Part shown: in pieces, positions 8,872-18,361 of the stretch
How the letters are laid out: each line of letters begins with the position of its first letter
Numbering within the stretch: position 1 is the first letter of the stretch
Source: Winslowiella toletana
GTDB lineage: Bacteria > Pseudomonadota > Gammaproteobacteria > Enterobacterales > Enterobacteriaceae
Assembly (NCBI RefSeq): GCF_032164335.1
Contig: NZ_CP134152.1
Location: 4,092,001-4,156,000, forward strand
Direction: 5' to 3'
Length of the DNA stretch: 64,000 bases
The notes under the pieces: generated by a model
Told to the model about the DNA's origin: nothing
What the model saw: only the letters and a program-made list of their open reading frames with translations
Databases searched by the model: none
Translations under genes and position numbers: made by a program

Positions 8872-9818
8872 CGGCCAAACCTCCGAAAGAAGGCTTCACG
8901 CTGATTGATAATCAGCCGTGAGCGCTTATGGGGAAAATCGAACTCTTTCACCGTCTGATAACCCGCGGCGGGCAGATGACGGAATAACCGCTGATTATCA
9001 GCACGCGGTTCTGCCACCACCCGGGTGGTACGGCTTTCATCAAGATAAAGGTAGTGAGTCAACCCGCTCAGCCAGCTGTGAATATACGGCGCACCACGCC
9101 AGTTCTCTTCACCTACCAGCATGTGTAAGCCACGATCAAACGGCAGCCAGCGATAATGCTGACCAATGCGATCTTCCGCAGCCCAGTAAACCTCGAAATA
9201 GCCAAACGGCTGGTCATCGAAACAGCCCAGCAGCGGATAGCAATAGCGTGAGTCGAGCTGGCGTTGCAGATAGGCAACCTGCTGCTCCAGCGGCCCGCGC
9301 ATTTCCCAGAACGCATCAACGCGCGGCGCATTCATCCAGCGGGTAAACTGCTCGGCATCGCGCGCCACATCCGGCAGGCGAAAACTTAAGCTGTGTTTTA
9401 TCAGAGGATCGAAGCGGCGATAAACCTCACCTTCCGGACGTGGTGGCCGTCGCGGCAGCCACAGTTCATGGCTGGCATCATAGTGCATCTCACTGGCGGA
9501 CGGTCTCGCCGCTGATGTCAGCCACAGCGGCAGCTGATAAAATTGCTCACGCGCCAGATAATCTCCGCAGAGCTGCGCAAACAGCGCCTGCGCCTGTGGT
9601 TGATCGCACCATTCAGCATACGGCAGCATAATGCCGCTCAGTTCGGGGGCGGCGATCAGTAGCTGATCGCATGCAGCAATTAACCAGCCAGCGGGCAGTT
9701 CACCCGGCGAGTGCAGCACTGCGCTGCCATCCCGTCCAAGGCCAACCGACAGATTTTGCTCCAGCCGTTCACAGCGAAAACCCCTGCTGGCGTGCACTAC
9801 TCTGGCAGAAGGCATCAC
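8868..9818 (-). CDS. iucB: N6-hydroxylysine O-acetyltransferase IucB
   Basis: The 316-residue protein belongs to the GNAT-type siderophore acetyltransferases and acetylates N6-hydroxylysine from acetyl-CoA. The C-terminal GNAT region (about 135-310) shows the family pattern: FWEMRGPLEQQVAYL, CFDDQPFGYFEVYW with the substrate-side acidic residue, GLHMLVGEENWRGAPYIHSW and RVVAEPRADNQRL, where the last segment is typical for acetyl-CoA binding in this family. It overlaps iucA upstream and iucC downstream by 4 bp (ATGA type). The length equals that of known IucB proteins. Confidence 0.95.
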   Translation of the reverse strand: MMPSARVVHASRGFRCERLEQNLSVGLGRDGSAVLHSPGELPAGWLIAACDQLLIAAPELSGIMLPYAEWCDQPQAQALFAQLCGDYLAREQFYQLPLWLTSAARPSASEMHYDASHELWLPRRPPRPEGEVYRRFDPLIKHSLSFRLPDVARDAEQFTRWMNAPRVDAFWEMRGPLEQQVAYLQRQLDSRYCYPLLGCFDDQPFGYFEVYWAAEDRIGQHYRWLPFDRGLHMLVGEENWRGAPYIHSWLSGLTHYLYLDESRTTRVVAEPRADNQRLFRHLPAAGYQTVKEFDFPHKRSRLIINQREAFFRRFGR

Positions 9819-11560
9819 AGGCTCACCTCACCAGGCAATGGATTGGTCAACGAAAAGTAGATCTCGGCCGGATCGATAAGCGTGTTTTCATTGTGTCCAC
9901 GCAGAGAGCAGAAGAAATTGCCTTTGCAGCGCCATTCGGCGCTATCCAGCACATAATCGAGGCATAACGGATCGCTGACCGTTGCCCGCAGCTGACTCAG
10001 GATATCGCGAACCCGCGCGATCAGCTGGCTTTCCTCAGCAAACCTGGCGGCGGCCAGTGCCGCAGTCACTGCCAGTGCCGAGTTAACGATCAGGTAATAG
10101 GGAAAATAGCGCAGCCGTTGCTGCTCACTGAAGCTATTTTCTGCACTGGCTTCGTCAATCTGCGCCAGCCAGCTGCCTGCAGCGGCGGTAAAACCACTGC
10201 CCTGACAATCACGAAACATCATGCCAACCGGTAAATCCTGCTGCATCACCACCAGAATATTCTGTTGATGTGCCAGCAGCAGCAGGCCGTAATCGGCTTC
10301 ACAGCTGAACAGCGGCACCAGCACCTGCTGGCACCAGGCATCCAGCCAGCAGTAAGCCGCTTGCGGCAATGAAATCTCAAGCCGTGCTGATAATCGATGC
10401 ACCGCCGCTGCCAGCAGACTGTCGCCGCCATCCGGTGCCGCCTGAGTCAGGCTTGCCAGCACATTAGTCTGACTGTGTGGCTGGCCAAACAGCAGATTAA
10501 CCCGCAGCGCCAGCAGGCTCTCCGGCTGTAAATGCCCCTCAGCATCGCACAATCCTGCCCAGCCATCTTCCTGCATCACTTGCAGCGTCGGAAAACGCGC
10601 CTGTAATTGCTGCCAGCGCTCAGTGTGCGCCAGTCGTGCCAGCCGCATGCCGCGCTGCAACTCTTTCAACGATAATGTTCGTAATGAATTGGTTAGCTGT
10701 ACGCTAAGAGAAAACTTCACCATATCGCGGCTGGAGGCGCAGTACAGCGAACGGCAAGAGCTGGTCGCTGACCAGCGTTGTCCAGCCTCGCCTAAATCGC
10801 GCAGCCGCTGTTGCGTCACCAGTTGCTGACACCAGGGTTGTGTCAGCAGGCGCTCGGCCTGCCACGGATGCATCGGCAGCAGCCAGATATCATCAAGAAA
10901 ATACGTCAGCAGCTGCGGCGCATTTTCTGCGGCAAAGCGGTGCAGGCGCTGCTGTAACGTCAGACCCTGGCTGTCACCCACCAGATAACGCTTATCTACA
11001 GCAAACCAGCGTAATGGAAATCCGGCGGCAAACTCCGGCAAATAGCGACGCGCCTGCTGGGGCGTTAAAGGCTGATGTGATTTTGGTGCCGGATGTAAGG
11101 CATGGCCCACCAGCAACGCCTGCTCGGCGTCAATAAAGTTTAGCGGTTTGTCGCGCAGCCCGGGCCAGTCCGTACGGCTGGCAATCGCCTGATGTGTATG
11201 GGAATGGCTCTCCAGTACGCGCTGGCGAAAACGTGCCAGCTGATGCTCATCCACCCTATCTTTGATTGATGGCTTTGCCAGCAGCAGGTCAACCAGCTGT
11301 TCCGGACTGAGCCTGCGACTCTCTTCCTCGCCGTCAATATGCAGACGCGCCGGAAACAGATAGTGATGATGCTGAGTCAGCGAATAAAAGCGCAGGTCAA
11401 TACACAGCGTTTGAGAAGGCAATAGCGAGATTTGCAGTTGTGCATATTGCTGTGCTGCGCCAGCCGGAATAATTTGCCAGTCCCGGGTTTCGCGCGTCAG
11501 TGCATTAAGAAAACACTGCGCAGCAACATCCGTGACGGATGCTGCATGTTGAATGGTCAT
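9815..11560 (-). CDS. iucA: N2-citryl-N6-acetyl-N6-hydroxylysine synthase IucA
   Basis: This is the first gene of the aerobactin operon. The 581-residue NIS synthetase joins citrate and the first hydroxamated lysine using ATP. It shows GHALHPAPKSHQPL (residues ~152-165), PMHPWQAERLL (~233), a Ser-rich nucleotide loop (SATSSCRSLYCASSRD, ~263) and MFRDCQGSGF (~450). The ATG at 11560 has a good ribosome site (AAGGA, about 5 bases upstream), and a Fur-like palindrome lies 26-40 bp upstream. All four iuc genes are packed with 4 bp overlaps, so production of the pathway enzymes should be strictly coupled. Confidence 0.95.
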   Translation of the reverse strand: MTIQHAASVTDVAAQCFLNALTRETRDWQIIPAGAAQQYAQLQISLLPSQTLCIDLRFYSLTQHHHYLFPARLHIDGEEESRRLSPEQLVDLLLAKPSIKDRVDEHQLARFRQRVLESHSHTHQAIASRTDWPGLRDKPLNFIDAEQALLVGHALHPAPKSHQPLTPQQARRYLPEFAAGFPLRWFAVDKRYLVGDSQGLTLQQRLHRFAAENAPQLLTYFLDDIWLLPMHPWQAERLLTQPWCQQLVTQQRLRDLGEAGQRWSATSSCRSLYCASSRDMVKFSLSVQLTNSLRTLSLKELQRGMRLARLAHTERWQQLQARFPTLQVMQEDGWAGLCDAEGHLQPESLLALRVNLLFGQPHSQTNVLASLTQAAPDGGDSLLAAAVHRLSARLEISLPQAAYCWLDAWCQQVLVPLFSCEADYGLLLLAHQQNILVVMQQDLPVGMMFRDCQGSGFTAAAGSWLAQIDEASAENSFSEQQRLRYFPYYLIVNSALAVTAALAAARFAEESQLIARVRDILSQLRATVSDPLCLDYVLDSAEWRCKGNFFCSLRGHNENTLIDPAEIYFSLTNPLPGEVSL

Positions 11561-11585
11561 AATCCTTGACTCACTCTGATATCCT

Positions 11586-11600
11586 TGAGAATGATTCTTA
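11586..11600 (-). promoter_or_regulatory. Fur-like site at the iucA promoter
   Basis: The 15 bases tgagaatgattctta match the Fur 7-1-7 pattern (TGATAATNATTATCA) at 11 of 14 informative positions. It lies 26-40 bp before the iucA start, where a repressor would block transcription under iron sufficiency. Fur control of aerobactin is established in other enterobacteria. Confidence 0.7.
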
Positions 11601-12007
11601 TATCAAGAGTGATTTACATTATCAACTTATTAGCTTGCGTTTCTTGAGCCGGCTTTGATTAATACGCTTGTCGCAGTGAAAAATGTTCTTCGTGACTTAA
11701 GGCTAAATGAAATGATGATCATAATTATGATTGAATATAATTATTGTGATAATGAAAATTAATATCAGCTTCAACCAAAACGCTATCAAAGACTGCTCAT
11801 TTGCTGTTTTATCAGCGAATTATAACGGATGAAATACAGAAAAAAATGAGAATCAATAGCATTCAGCAAACGGAGTAATTACAATTAAAAACAACAGGAT
11901 AGAATTTTCTGCTTTTACGTTAAAAATATATCCCTTTGCTATTTCTTAATGCATACTTGGCTTAAATCAACTAAATATAAATCCAAATCGCTTATTATGG
12001 AGCTGCC
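11601..12007. promoter_or_regulatory. Divergent iucA/ftnA intergenic region
   Basis: These ~400 bp are AT-rich and contain no gene that I can support. Further Fur-like AT-rich palindromes occur at about 11713-11731 (atgatgatcataattatga) and 11736-11755, and a weaker one near 11845 (aatgagaatcaatagcat). They could serve ftnA (induced by iron through Fur in E. coli) as well as iucA. The ftnA ribosome site (TGGAGC, ~8 bases before the ATG) lies at the right edge. Confidence 0.5.
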
Positions 12008-12520
12008 ATGCTGACTAACGAAATGACCGCGCGCCTGAACGATCAGTTAAACCTGGAATTCTACTCCGCTAATCTTTACCTGCAAATGAGCGCATGGTGT
12101 GGTGACAAAGGCTTTGAAGGAGCCGCAGCATTTCTTAAAGAACATTCGCGCGAAGAGATGCAGCATATGCAACGCCTGTTTGATTATCTGGCTGATACAG
12201 GCTCAATGCCGGTACTGGGCAGTATCGCTGCACCACCGGTAGCATTTAATTCGCTGGCAGAAGTATTTGAACAAACCTACGAACACGAGAAGCTGATTAC
12301 CGGTAAAATTAATGAGCTGGCGCACTACGCCATGACCTCACAGGACTATTCCACTTTCAACTTCCTGCAGTGGTATGTGTCTGAACAGCACGAAGAAGAG
12401 AAACTGTTTAAATCGGTACTGGATAAACTGGCGCTGGTTGGCACCAGTGGCAAAGGCCTGTTCTTTGTCGATAAAGATCTGGCTAAAATGGGCGCGGAAA
12501 ATCACGGTCCCGCAGCCTGA
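12008..12520 (+). CDS. ftnA: Non-haem ferritin FtnA
   Basis: The 170-residue protein forms the 24-subunit iron storage shell. The ferroxidase ligands expected for FtnA are visible: Glu17 in LNLEFYSAN, Glu50 and His53 in REEMQHMQ, Glu94 in TYEHEKLI and the QHEEEKL segment near 127-131. The 5' context has a good ribosome site. It lies divergent from the aerobactin operon, which puts iron uptake and storage side by side. Its last 19 bp overlap the 3' end of the convergent regulator gene. Confidence 0.95.
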   Translation: MLTNEMTARLNDQLNLEFYSANLYLQMSAWCGDKGFEGAAAFLKEHSREEMQHMQRLFDYLADTGSMPVLGSIAAPPVAFNSLAEVFEQTYEHEKLITGKINELAHYAMTSQDYSTFNFLQWYVSEQHEEEKLFKSVLDKLALVGTSGKGLFFVDKDLAKMGAENHGPAA

Positions 12521-14019
12521 TGATGGTCAGCGCGTGATGCCACGCCATTTTTAGCCAGGCAGTCACGCAGCACGTTGAAAGCGGGTAACATTACCCGCTC
12601 GTCGACGCAGGCAAAACCCAGCAGTAATCCGCGTGTTGCCTGCGGTTGCATATAATATTGCGACAGCGGGCGCACCTTCACTCCCTGGCGCAACGCCTGC
12701 GCGGCAATTGCCACATCATCACAGCCGTCCGGCAGATTAAGCACCAGATGCAGCCCAGCCTCATGATTGAACTCACGCAAAAAATCCGGCCCCAAATAGC
12801 GCTGGATCAGTGATATCAGAAAGGCGCGGCGTTTGCCATACAGCAGCCGCATCCGACGGATATGCGCCGCATAATGCCCTTCACGAATAAATTCAGCCAG
12901 CGCCCGCTGGATCAGTAAATGCCCGCCACGATAAAGCTCAGCTGCCGCAGTGCGTAGCGGAGTCATCAGCTGCTTCGGTACGATCATGTAGCCGATACGC
13001 AGGGCCGGATAAAGCGTTTTACTGAAAGTGCCCATATAGATCACCGGTGCATCCGCTTCCAGCCCCTGCAACGAGGGAAAAGGCTGTCCGGAAAAGCGAA
13101 ACTCGCTGTCATAATCATCTTCCACAATCCAGCTGTGATGGCGTCGCGCCAGCGCCAGCATCTGCTGACGGCGGGCCAGACTAAGATGCGCCCCCAGCGG
13201 ATACTGGTGTGAAGGCGTAACAAACATCAGCCGTGGTGGCGTGCGGTCGGCATCGCTGGCAGGGATAATGCCCTCCTCATCCACCGGCACCGGCATAATT
13301 TTTAGCCCGTTGATGCGCAGGATATTGCGCGTTCCCCAGTAGCCAGGGTCTTCGATCCATACCCGATCGCCGCTATCACACAGCATGCGTGAAACCAGAT
13401 CCACCGCCTGATGAACCCCTTCGGTGATCAGAATCTGATCGGCATCGCAGTTAACCGATCGCGCTACGCGCAGATAATCCGCCAATGCACTGCGCAGTTC
13501 GCTGCAACCACCAGCACTGCTGTAGATCAACCGTTCAATATCCGGTTCGCGGCTGAGTCGCGCCTGAATACGGCTGAACTGCGCGTGAGGAAACGCGGTG
13601 ACATCCGGCGCACCCGGCACAAAAGCTCCCCACTGGTGCGGCGACGCCCCGGCATAACCGAGCAAACTGGCACCGCGCCGCGACATTTTTACCTCCGTTG
13701 CACGACGCTGCGGCGTGCAGCTGGCCGATCCGCTGGAGGAGAGACAGCTGTCTGGCAGCGTTTCCGCTACCCAGGTGCCGCTGCCGGTGCGTGCTTTGAC
13801 ATAGCCTTCCGCCAGTAAGTGTTCATAGGCATTCAGTACCGTATTGCGTGATACGCCCAGTTCGTGAGCCAGATCGCGCGATGCCGGTAGTCGGCTTTGC
13901 GGCAGCATAATGCCGTCGATAATCGCGCCGCGCAGACTGCGAAACAGCCGCGCATGCAGTGCGCCTTCGGTTTCCCGTTGCAGTCGCTGCAAAAGGTGAT
14001 CTCCGTGCAGAGTACGCAA
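12502..14019 (-). CDS. MocR/GabR-type regulator (GntR HTH plus aminotransferase domain)
   Basis: The 505-residue protein has a GntR winged-helix domain (about 15-85; [20 protein letters not shown], then [15 protein letters not shown]) and a class I aminotransferase-like domain (about 130-490) with the PLP lysine in [16 protein letters not shown] and the Asp/Tyr region [12 protein letters not shown]. MocR proteins sense amino-group substrates through bound PLP. The gene is divergent from a GabT-type aminotransferase with a ~110 bp gap, so it most likely activates that operon, as GabR does in Bacillus. A PdxR-type role is less likely because no pdx genes are adjacent. The 3' end overlaps ftnA by 19 bp in the convergent direction. 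Confidence 0.85.
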   Translation of the reverse strand: MRTLHGDHLLQRLQRETEGALHARLFRSLRGAIIDGIMLPQSRLPASRDLAHELGVSRNTVLNAYEHLLAEGYVKARTGSGTWVAETLPDSCLSSSGSASCTPQRRATEVKMSRRGASLLGYAGASPHQWGAFVPGAPDVTAFPHAQFSRIQARLSREPDIERLIYSSAGGCSELRSALADYLRVARSVNCDADQILITEGVHQAVDLVSRMLCDSGDRVWIEDPGYWGTRNILRINGLKIMPVPVDEEGIIPASDADRTPPRLMFVTPSHQYPLGAHLSLARRQQMLALARRHHSWIVEDDYDSEFRFSGQPFPSLQGLEADAPVIYMGTFSKTLYPALRIGYMIVPKQLMTPLRTAAAELYRGGHLLIQRALAEFIREGHYAAHIRRMRLLYGKRRAFLISLIQRYLGPDFLREFNHEAGLHLVLNLPDGCDDVAIAAQALRQGVKVRPLSQYYMQPQATRGLLLGFACVDERVMLPAFNVLRDCLAKNGVASRADHHQAAGP

Positions 14020-14130
14020 TTGGCTCCCTCCCTCAGTGTAAAAATGGCTCTCGTCACAACGCTTCGCTAGCGGGTAAATAGACGTTATTGCTTAACGTTT
14101 GTAAATAACTAATAACCGCGGAGTAACAGG

Positions 14131-15411
14131 ATGGACAACAAAAACGCCCCTCTCAACCAGCGTCGTTTGAATGCCACCCCACGTGGGGTTGGCGTGATGT
14201 GTAACTGGTTTGCCGAACGCGCCGAGAACGCCACCCTGTGGGATGTTGAAGGCAACCGCTATATCGATTTTGCCGCCGGCATTGCGGTACTGAACACCGG
14301 CCATCGCCATCCTAAAGTGACGGCAGCCATCGCCCAACAGCTGACGCAGTTTACCCATACCGCATTTCAGATTGTGCCTTATGAGAGCTACATTTCATTA
14401 GCCGAACGTATTAATCAGCGCGTGCCAATTAACGGCCCGGCTAAAACCGCCTTTTTTACCACCGGTGCCGAAGCGGTAGAAAACGCGGTGAAAATTGCCC
14501 GAGCCAGCACCGGACGCCACGGCATTATCACCTTTGGAGGCGCTTTTCATGGGCGCACTTTAATGACGATGGCGATGACCGGCAAAGTCGCGCCTTACAA
14601 GCGTGATTTTGGCCCAATGCCGGCAGGCGTATTCCATGCCCGCTATCCCAATATCTTACGCGGCGTCAGCGTCGAGGATGCAATTAACAGCATTGACGCG
14701 CTGTTTGCGCATGACATTGCGCCGGAAGATGTCGCCGCGATTGTGCTGGAGCCGGTGCAGGGAGAAGGCGGTTTTCATATCGCTCCAACGCCGTTCCTTA
14801 CGCAACTCCGCCAGCTTTGCGATCGCTACGGCATTCTGCTGATTGCCGATGAGGTTCAAAGCGGCTTTGCCCGCACCGGAAAACTGTTTGCCATGGAGCA
14901 CTATGGCGAAGTAAAAGCCGATCTGATCACCATGGCAAAAAGCCTGGCGGGCGGTATGCCGCTTTCGGCAGTCGCCGGACGCGCTGAAGTGATGGACGCG
15001 CCTGCAGCAGGCGGTCTCGGTGGCACCTATGCCGGTAATCCGCTGGCGGTTGCTGCCGCACATGCGGTGATGGATGTGATCGATGAGGAACAGCTTTGTC
15101 AGCGTGCTAACCAACTCGGTGCCGCCCTGGTTGAAGTATTGCAGCAGGCAAAGCGCAGCATGCCGCAGATTGCCGATATTCGTGCGCGTGGCTCAATGAT
15201 TGCGGTGGAGTTTTGTCATCCTGACAGCGGCAGGCCTGACGCTGACATCACCCGCGCGGTACAACAACATGCCATGGCGAATGGCCTGCTGCTGCTGACC
15301 TGTGGTCAGCACGGCAATGTAATTCGTTTCCTTTATCCCCTGACCATTCCCGATGCGCAGTTTGCCGAAGCGCTTACCCTGCTGAAACAGGCTCTGGCAG
15401 CACAGATCTAA
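14131..15411 (+). CDS. gabT: 4-aminobutyrate aminotransferase (GabT/PuuE family)
   Basis: The 426-residue class III aminotransferase has the PLP-phosphate and ring-binding segments (TTGAEAVENAVKIARA, ~106-121; GGAFHGRTLMTMAMTG, ~137-152), the Asp in LLIADEVQSGFARTG (~236) and the Schiff-base Lys in LITMAKSLAGGMPLSA (~270). It transfers the amino group of GABA (or a close omega-amino acid) to 2-oxoglutarate, giving succinate semialdehyde. A ribosome site (cggagtaacagg) precedes the ATG. It forms a likely operon with the permease 97 bp downstream. No succinate-semialdehyde dehydrogenase gene is adjacent, so that step must be encoded elsewhere. Confidence 0.88.
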   Translation: MDNKNAPLNQRRLNATPRGVGVMCNWFAERAENATLWDVEGNRYIDFAAGIAVLNTGHRHPKVTAAIAQQLTQFTHTAFQIVPYESYISLAERINQRVPINGPAKTAFFTTGAEAVENAVKIARASTGRHGIITFGGAFHGRTLMTMAMTGKVAPYKRDFGPMPAGVFHARYPNILRGVSVEDAINSIDALFAHDIAPEDVAAIVLEPVQGEGGFHIAPTPFLTQLRQLCDRYGILLIADEVQSGFARTGKLFAMEHYGEVKADLITMAKSLAGGMPLSAVAGRAEVMDAPAAGGLGGTYAGNPLAVAAAHAVMDVIDEEQLCQRANQLGAALVEVLQQAKRSMPQIADIRARGSMIAVEFCHPDSGRPDADITRAVQQHAMANGLLLLTCGQHGNVIRFLYPLTIPDAQFAEALTLLKQALAAQI

Positions 15412-15508
15412 CGCGCTGACCTCGCGACCACTGACAGTTCTGAACAGAAAACTCTCTGCGTTGAGGTGTGTTTACTCAACGCCTGATTGGCCAGCGAAAG
15501 GAGCCACC

Positions 15509-16753
15509 ATGTCGTTCGAAACGTCGTATCTGCCGGCAACTGAAGCCGCGCAGCGCCAGCATACCCGCAGCAAATCGCTGAGCTTTGTTGAAGGTGTTGC
15601 GATGATCGTCGGCACCAATGTTGGTGCTGGCGTGCTGTCGATTGCTTATGCCTCACGTAAGGCAGGCTTTATGCCGCTGCTGTTCTGGTTGGTGGTGGTC
15701 GGCGTGTTTACCACCATCACTATGCTGTATGTCGCCGAATCGACCTTGCGCACCCGGTCACACTTGCAGCTTAGTGGTCTGGCAAAACGCTATGTCGGTG
15801 GCTTCGGTTCCTGGCTGATGTTTTCCTCGGTTTGCGTTAACAGTATTGGTGCGCTGACCGCCTATATGAGCGGCAGCGGCAAGCTGTTGCAGTCATTACT
15901 TGGCCTGTCGCCCTCTGTCGGTAGCCTGTTGTTTTTTATACCCGCGGCCGGGGTGCTATGGCTGGGACTAAAAGCGATTGGACGCAGTGAGAAAGTGATC
16001 TGCGCCGGGATGATCCTGATGTTGTTATTGTTATTTAGCGCCACTTTTATTCAGGAGAAAACCCAGCTGGTTAATCTGCTGGAGGGCAACTGGCTGTTTA
16101 TGATCCCGGTATTTAATGTGGTGGTGTTCTGCTTTTCTGCCCAGTACATCGTGCCGGAAATGGCGCGTGGTTTTAGCGATAAACCTCAGCAGCTACCGAA
16201 AGCGATTATTGTCGGAATGGCGATCACCTTTTTGCTGCTGGCGGCGGTACCGCTATCGGTGATTGCGCTGAATGGCCTCGCCGATATCTCGGAAGTGGCG
16301 ACCATCACCTGGGGTGAGGCGCTGGGTCAATGGGCATTCTTCTCGGCGAATATCTTTGCGTTGCTGGCGCTGGTGTCATCCTATTGGGGGTTGGGCGGAA
16401 GCTTTCTCAGCAACATTGGCGATCGCTTTAACTGGGATATCGAAAATATACCCTGGCGTCGGCTGGTGGCGCTGCTGATGGTGGTGCTTCCTCCCTTTGC
16501 GCTGGCCTGGAGCGGGCTGGTCTCGTTCGTGAATGCGCTGTATATCGCCGGTGTATTCAGCGGCGTGGTGTTGTCGATTATGCCGATGCTGATTCTTAAG
16601 GGCGCACGTGCCAGCGGTGATAGCCAACCGAGCTGGCAATGCAACCGGGCGATCACCCATCCGCTGGTAAAAGTCATTATTATCGCCATTTACCTTGCCA
16701 GCGCGGCCTACGCAATCGCCTCTCTGTTCAGGCTGCTGCCTTCCGGCTGGTGA
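15509..16753 (+). CDS. Aromatic/neutral amino-acid permease-like transporter
   Basis: I place the start at the ATG at 15509 because AAAGGAG stands 8 bases before it; an upstream in-frame start at 15461 lacks this. The 414-residue product has about 11 hydrophobic segments and the N-terminal signature FVEGVAMIVGTNVGAGVLSI of the APC/HAAAP-type amino acid transporters, with unwound-helix glycines. Its position directly after the aminotransferase suggests import of that enzyme's substrate (GABA or a related amino acid), but the sequence does not identify the substrate. Confidence 0.8.
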   Translation: MSFETSYLPATEAAQRQHTRSKSLSFVEGVAMIVGTNVGAGVLSIAYASRKAGFMPLLFWLVVVGVFTTITMLYVAESTLRTRSHLQLSGLAKRYVGGFGSWLMFSSVCVNSIGALTAYMSGSGKLLQSLLGLSPSVGSLLFFIPAAGVLWLGLKAIGRSEKVICAGMILMLLLLFSATFIQEKTQLVNLLEGNWLFMIPVFNVVVFCFSAQYIVPEMARGFSDKPQQLPKAIIVGMAITFLLLAAVPLSVIALNGLADISEVATITWGEALGQWAFFSANIFALLALVSSYWGLGGSFLSNIGDRFNWDIENIPWRRLVALLMVVLPPFALAWSGLVSFVNALYIAGVFSGVVLSIMPMLILKGARASGDSQPSWQCNRAITHPLVKVIIIAIYLASAAYAIASLFRLLPSGW

Positions 16754-16760
16754 TAAACTC

Positions 16761-16784
16761 GTCTTGCCAGATATCTGGCAAGAC
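16761..16784. terminator. Perfect palindrome between convergent permease and cupin genes
   Basis: The 24 bp sequence is an exact palindrome with arms gtcttgccagat and atctggcaagac. It starts 7 bp after the permease stop and ends 1 bp before the stop of the cupin gene. It is probably a bidirectional terminator, though strong flanking T-runs are absent. Confidence 0.6.
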
Positions 16785-16785
16785 T

Positions 16786-17409
16786 TCATTCGTTACTGAA
16801 CGGCCAGGTTGCGGATCCCGACTGTTGGGCGATCGGATGCCAAATGGCCGTTACCGCACCTTCCCCCCCGCTAATCGGATCCTGCTGCGGAAGCGGTACA
16901 CGCTTAATGTTTTCGATTGATTGCGCCATCATACTCTTATCATCGCGCAACGTATCCGGCTCAATACCTTCAGGATAAGCGCCGACGGAGAAGAAATCCT
17001 CACTGGCGGAAATTTGCTGATGGCCGACACCGGCCGGAATCAGTACCGCATCACCGGCGCGCAGCGTCACCACGCGGCCGCTCTCGCCACCGAACAACAC
17101 TTCTGCCCAGCCGGCGCTGACGCCGAGCAGTTCATGGGTATTTGAGTGATAGTGGGTATAGGGGAATACCGGATAACGCCAGCGCGGTGGCCAGCGATGA
17201 GCGGCGAATAGCTGTTCAAACCAACCGGCAATATCTTCCGTACCTTCCGGCACCACGCGAGGATAGATAATCAGGGGTAGCGGATTATTGGGTACGCCAT
17301 TAGCGGGCGTAGCCAGCATCAAATGCTGAGGATGAGTTGACGCGCCGGCAGAAAAAGTTCCAGCCGCAAATGACATCATTAACAACAGACTGCCTGTTGA
17401 TGGCAACAT
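16786..17409 (-). CDS. Exported cupin-domain protein (YjlB-like)
   Basis: I choose the ATG at 17409 because GGGAG lies 8 bases upstream and the 207-residue product then starts with a clear signal peptide (MLPSTGSLLLMMSFAAGTFS, cleaved near SAGA). The mature protein carries a YjlB-type cupin: THYHSNTHELLGVSAGWAEV with the first metal ligands (His, His, Glu) and LRAGDAVLIPAGVGHQ with the last His. Most YjlB-type cupins are cytoplasmic, so export is notable. The substrate is unknown. It is convergent with the permease gene and not obviously part of that operon. Confidence 0.75.
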   Translation of the reverse strand: MLPSTGSLLLMMSFAAGTFSAGASTHPQHLMLATPANGVPNNPLPLIIYPRVVPEGTEDIAGWFEQLFAAHRWPPRWRYPVFPYTHYHSNTHELLGVSAGWAEVLFGGESGRVVTLRAGDAVLIPAGVGHQQISASEDFFSVGAYPEGIEPDTLRDDKSMMAQSIENIKRVPLPQQDPISGGEGAVTAIWHPIAQQSGSATWPFSNE

Positions 17410-17537
17410 ATTGACGTCTCCCGTAATGCGATAATCGATATGTTTAGTGTGGCAGTTATTAATAAGCACGCAATAAAATGATTGGGCACAAAGTCACAAA
17501 ATATGTTTAAATTTAGTTGCTTAACTCAAATTCACCC

Positions 17538-17565
17538 AAAAAAAACCGGTGGTGCCAGCCACCGG
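17538..17565 (-). terminator. Intrinsic terminator for the sigma-factor transcript
   Basis: On the minus strand, a 7 bp stem (CCGGTGG/CCACCGG) with a 6-base loop is followed directly by eight T residues. It lies about 100 bp downstream of the sigma-28 gene stop. Confidence 0.8.
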
Positions 17566-17662
17566 GTGAACCAAACGTTAAATTCTAAACAGGAACACAG
17601 GATTGCTGTAGCGGTCAGTTAAGGCTTCACCCCGCCCTGCCGGTACAGTGCTCAATACGTTT

Positions 17663-18361
17663 TTATTTCAGTATGAAAAAAGCTTTTATTTTTTCACTGA
17701 TCTTTTTATTCAGCTGGCAGATTCTTGCCTCGGTCAGGCCAAGTATCAGCGCAATTTCTTTCAGGCTCATTTCCTTATTATAATAAAGAGCGAGGATCGT
17801 TCTTTCGCGATCATCAAGCGTACTGAGCGCCAGTTTTAACGTGCGCTGAATATCGATCTCCTCTTCCATTACCCGTCCGTGTAATGCAGTACCCAGGCCA
17901 TCGACAGAAAGTAAATCATCATAACTTTCCATGCTGCTGGCGCTTTCCAGCATCCGATACTCCTGGAAAGTTTTATTACTCAGACCAAGATGATGACGAA
18001 TCTCTTCATCAGAAGGATGGTGTCCTAGCTTACGCGTCAGATCGCGCATCGCGTCATTAATTTTGTGCGTTTTCTGGCGCAAACGCCGTGGCCGCCAGTC
18101 GTGCAACCGCAGTTGATCCAGCACGGCACCGCGTACACGCTGCAATGCATAACCAGCGAACTGAGCGTCCGGTCGGCCATAGCGACGCAGCGACTCCAGC
18201 AGGCCGATTAATGCCACTTGTTCCAGATCGTCACGATCCATTACGCTGTCTGCTTGCGTTGAAAGCTGGCGCACAACACGTTTAACTAAGGGTAACCACT
18301 GTTGCAAATAGTGGCTCTCTTCAGCTACGGTTAATACAGTAATATCAGTAAATACGCTCAT
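17663..18361 (-). CDS. Sigma-28 (FliA/LafS) family RNA polymerase sigma factor
   Basis: The start is the ATG at 18361 (MSVFTDITV), which overlaps the stop of the upstream gene as ATGA; an in-frame TTG 9 bp further up is less likely. The 232-residue protein has sigma region 2 (DDLEQVALIGLLESLRRYG, then YALQRVRGAVLDQLRLHDW), region 3 (INDAMRDLTRKLGHHPSDEE) and a region 4 helix-turn-helix at the C-terminus (MSLKEIALILGLTEARICQ). In the family these factors transcribe late flagellar genes. No flagellar structural gene is present in the window, so it may be a remnant or a regulator acting in trans. It is divergent from a FlgM-like gene, its expected inhibitor. Confidence 0.85.
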   Translation of the reverse strand: MSVFTDITVLTVAEESHYLQQWLPLVKRVVRQLSTQADSVMDRDDLEQVALIGLLESLRRYGRPDAQFAGYALQRVRGAVLDQLRLHDWRPRRLRQKTHKINDAMRDLTRKLGHHPSDEEIRHHLGLSNKTFQEYRMLESASSMESYDDLLSVDGLGTALHGRVMEEEIDIQRTLKLALSTLDDRERTILALYYNKEMSLKEIALILGLTEARICQLNKKISEKIKAFFILK

